Assembly: GCA_017459225.1 (NCBI GenBank)
Contig: JAFUDL010000135.1
Coordinates: 1-6,412 of the forward strand
Source of the DNA: Kiritimatiellia bacterium
Lineage (GTDB): Bacteria; Verrucomicrobiota; Kiritimatiellia; RFP12; UBA1067
Reading direction: 5' to 3'
Length of the DNA stretch: 6,412 bases
Shown here piece by piece: positions 6,410 through 6,412 of this stretch. Numbering within the stretch: the stretch's first letter is position 1; every line of letters starts with the position of its first letter. Under the pieces are notes generated by a model that was not told the origin of the DNA, did not search any database, and worked only from the letters and a program-made list of their open reading frames with translations. The position numbers and the translations under genes are program-made.

Positions 6410-6412
6410 TCA

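Noticed and set aside
6370..6412. CRISPR repeat or rho-independent terminator at the end of the window
   Set aside because: There are only two short copies with a 16-nt gap between them, unlike CRISPR repeats and spacers, and no T run follows the stem.

Overview
This window looks like a chromosomal piece of a GC-rich Gram-negative bacterium, with every supported gene on the + strand. A lipid A gene (lpxB) implies an outer membrane with lipopolysaccharide. The class 1B dihydroorotate dehydrogenase (PyrD with PyrK) and a twin-arginine-like lipoprotein leader would fit an uncultured anaerobe of the PVC group, such as a Kiritimatiellota/Verrucomicrobiota relative. That placement is an inference from gene content and style, not something the sequence proves.

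Layout: (1) Positions 1-3279 form a tight run of four genes. They are the 3' end of pyrK, pyrD, a LUD-domain (DUF162) protein whose start codon overlaps the pyrD stop, and an exported calcineurin-like metallophosphoesterase. The gaps are 12, -4 and 12 nt. (2) An 89-nt intergenic stretch (3280-3368) carries two small adjacent hairpins and a short T run; it probably separates two transcription units, though weakly. (3) Positions 3369-5915 hold a beta-CASP metallo-beta-lactamase RNA nuclease and, 18 nt later, lpxB. (4) Positions 5943-6362 encode a short unrecognised protein with an N-terminal CPHCG knuckle and visibly lower GC. (5) The last 50 nt hold two copies of a GGACAGTCCCC palindromic repeat that resembles REP-type elements linked to Y1 (IS200-like/RAYT) transposases; the window ends inside or just after it.

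PyrK and PyrD together would carry out the NAD-linked oxidation of dihydroorotate to orotate in pyrimidine synthesis. The LUD protein is translationally coupled to them but has no proven link to that pathway. The nuclease and LpxB act in RNA processing and lipid A assembly and share no obvious pathway. Most of the window is ordinary housekeeping sequence. I did not find a convincing new biological system. The points most worth a second look are the terminal palindromic repeat, the unknown gene beside it, and the cysteine-rich LUD protein coupled to pyrD.
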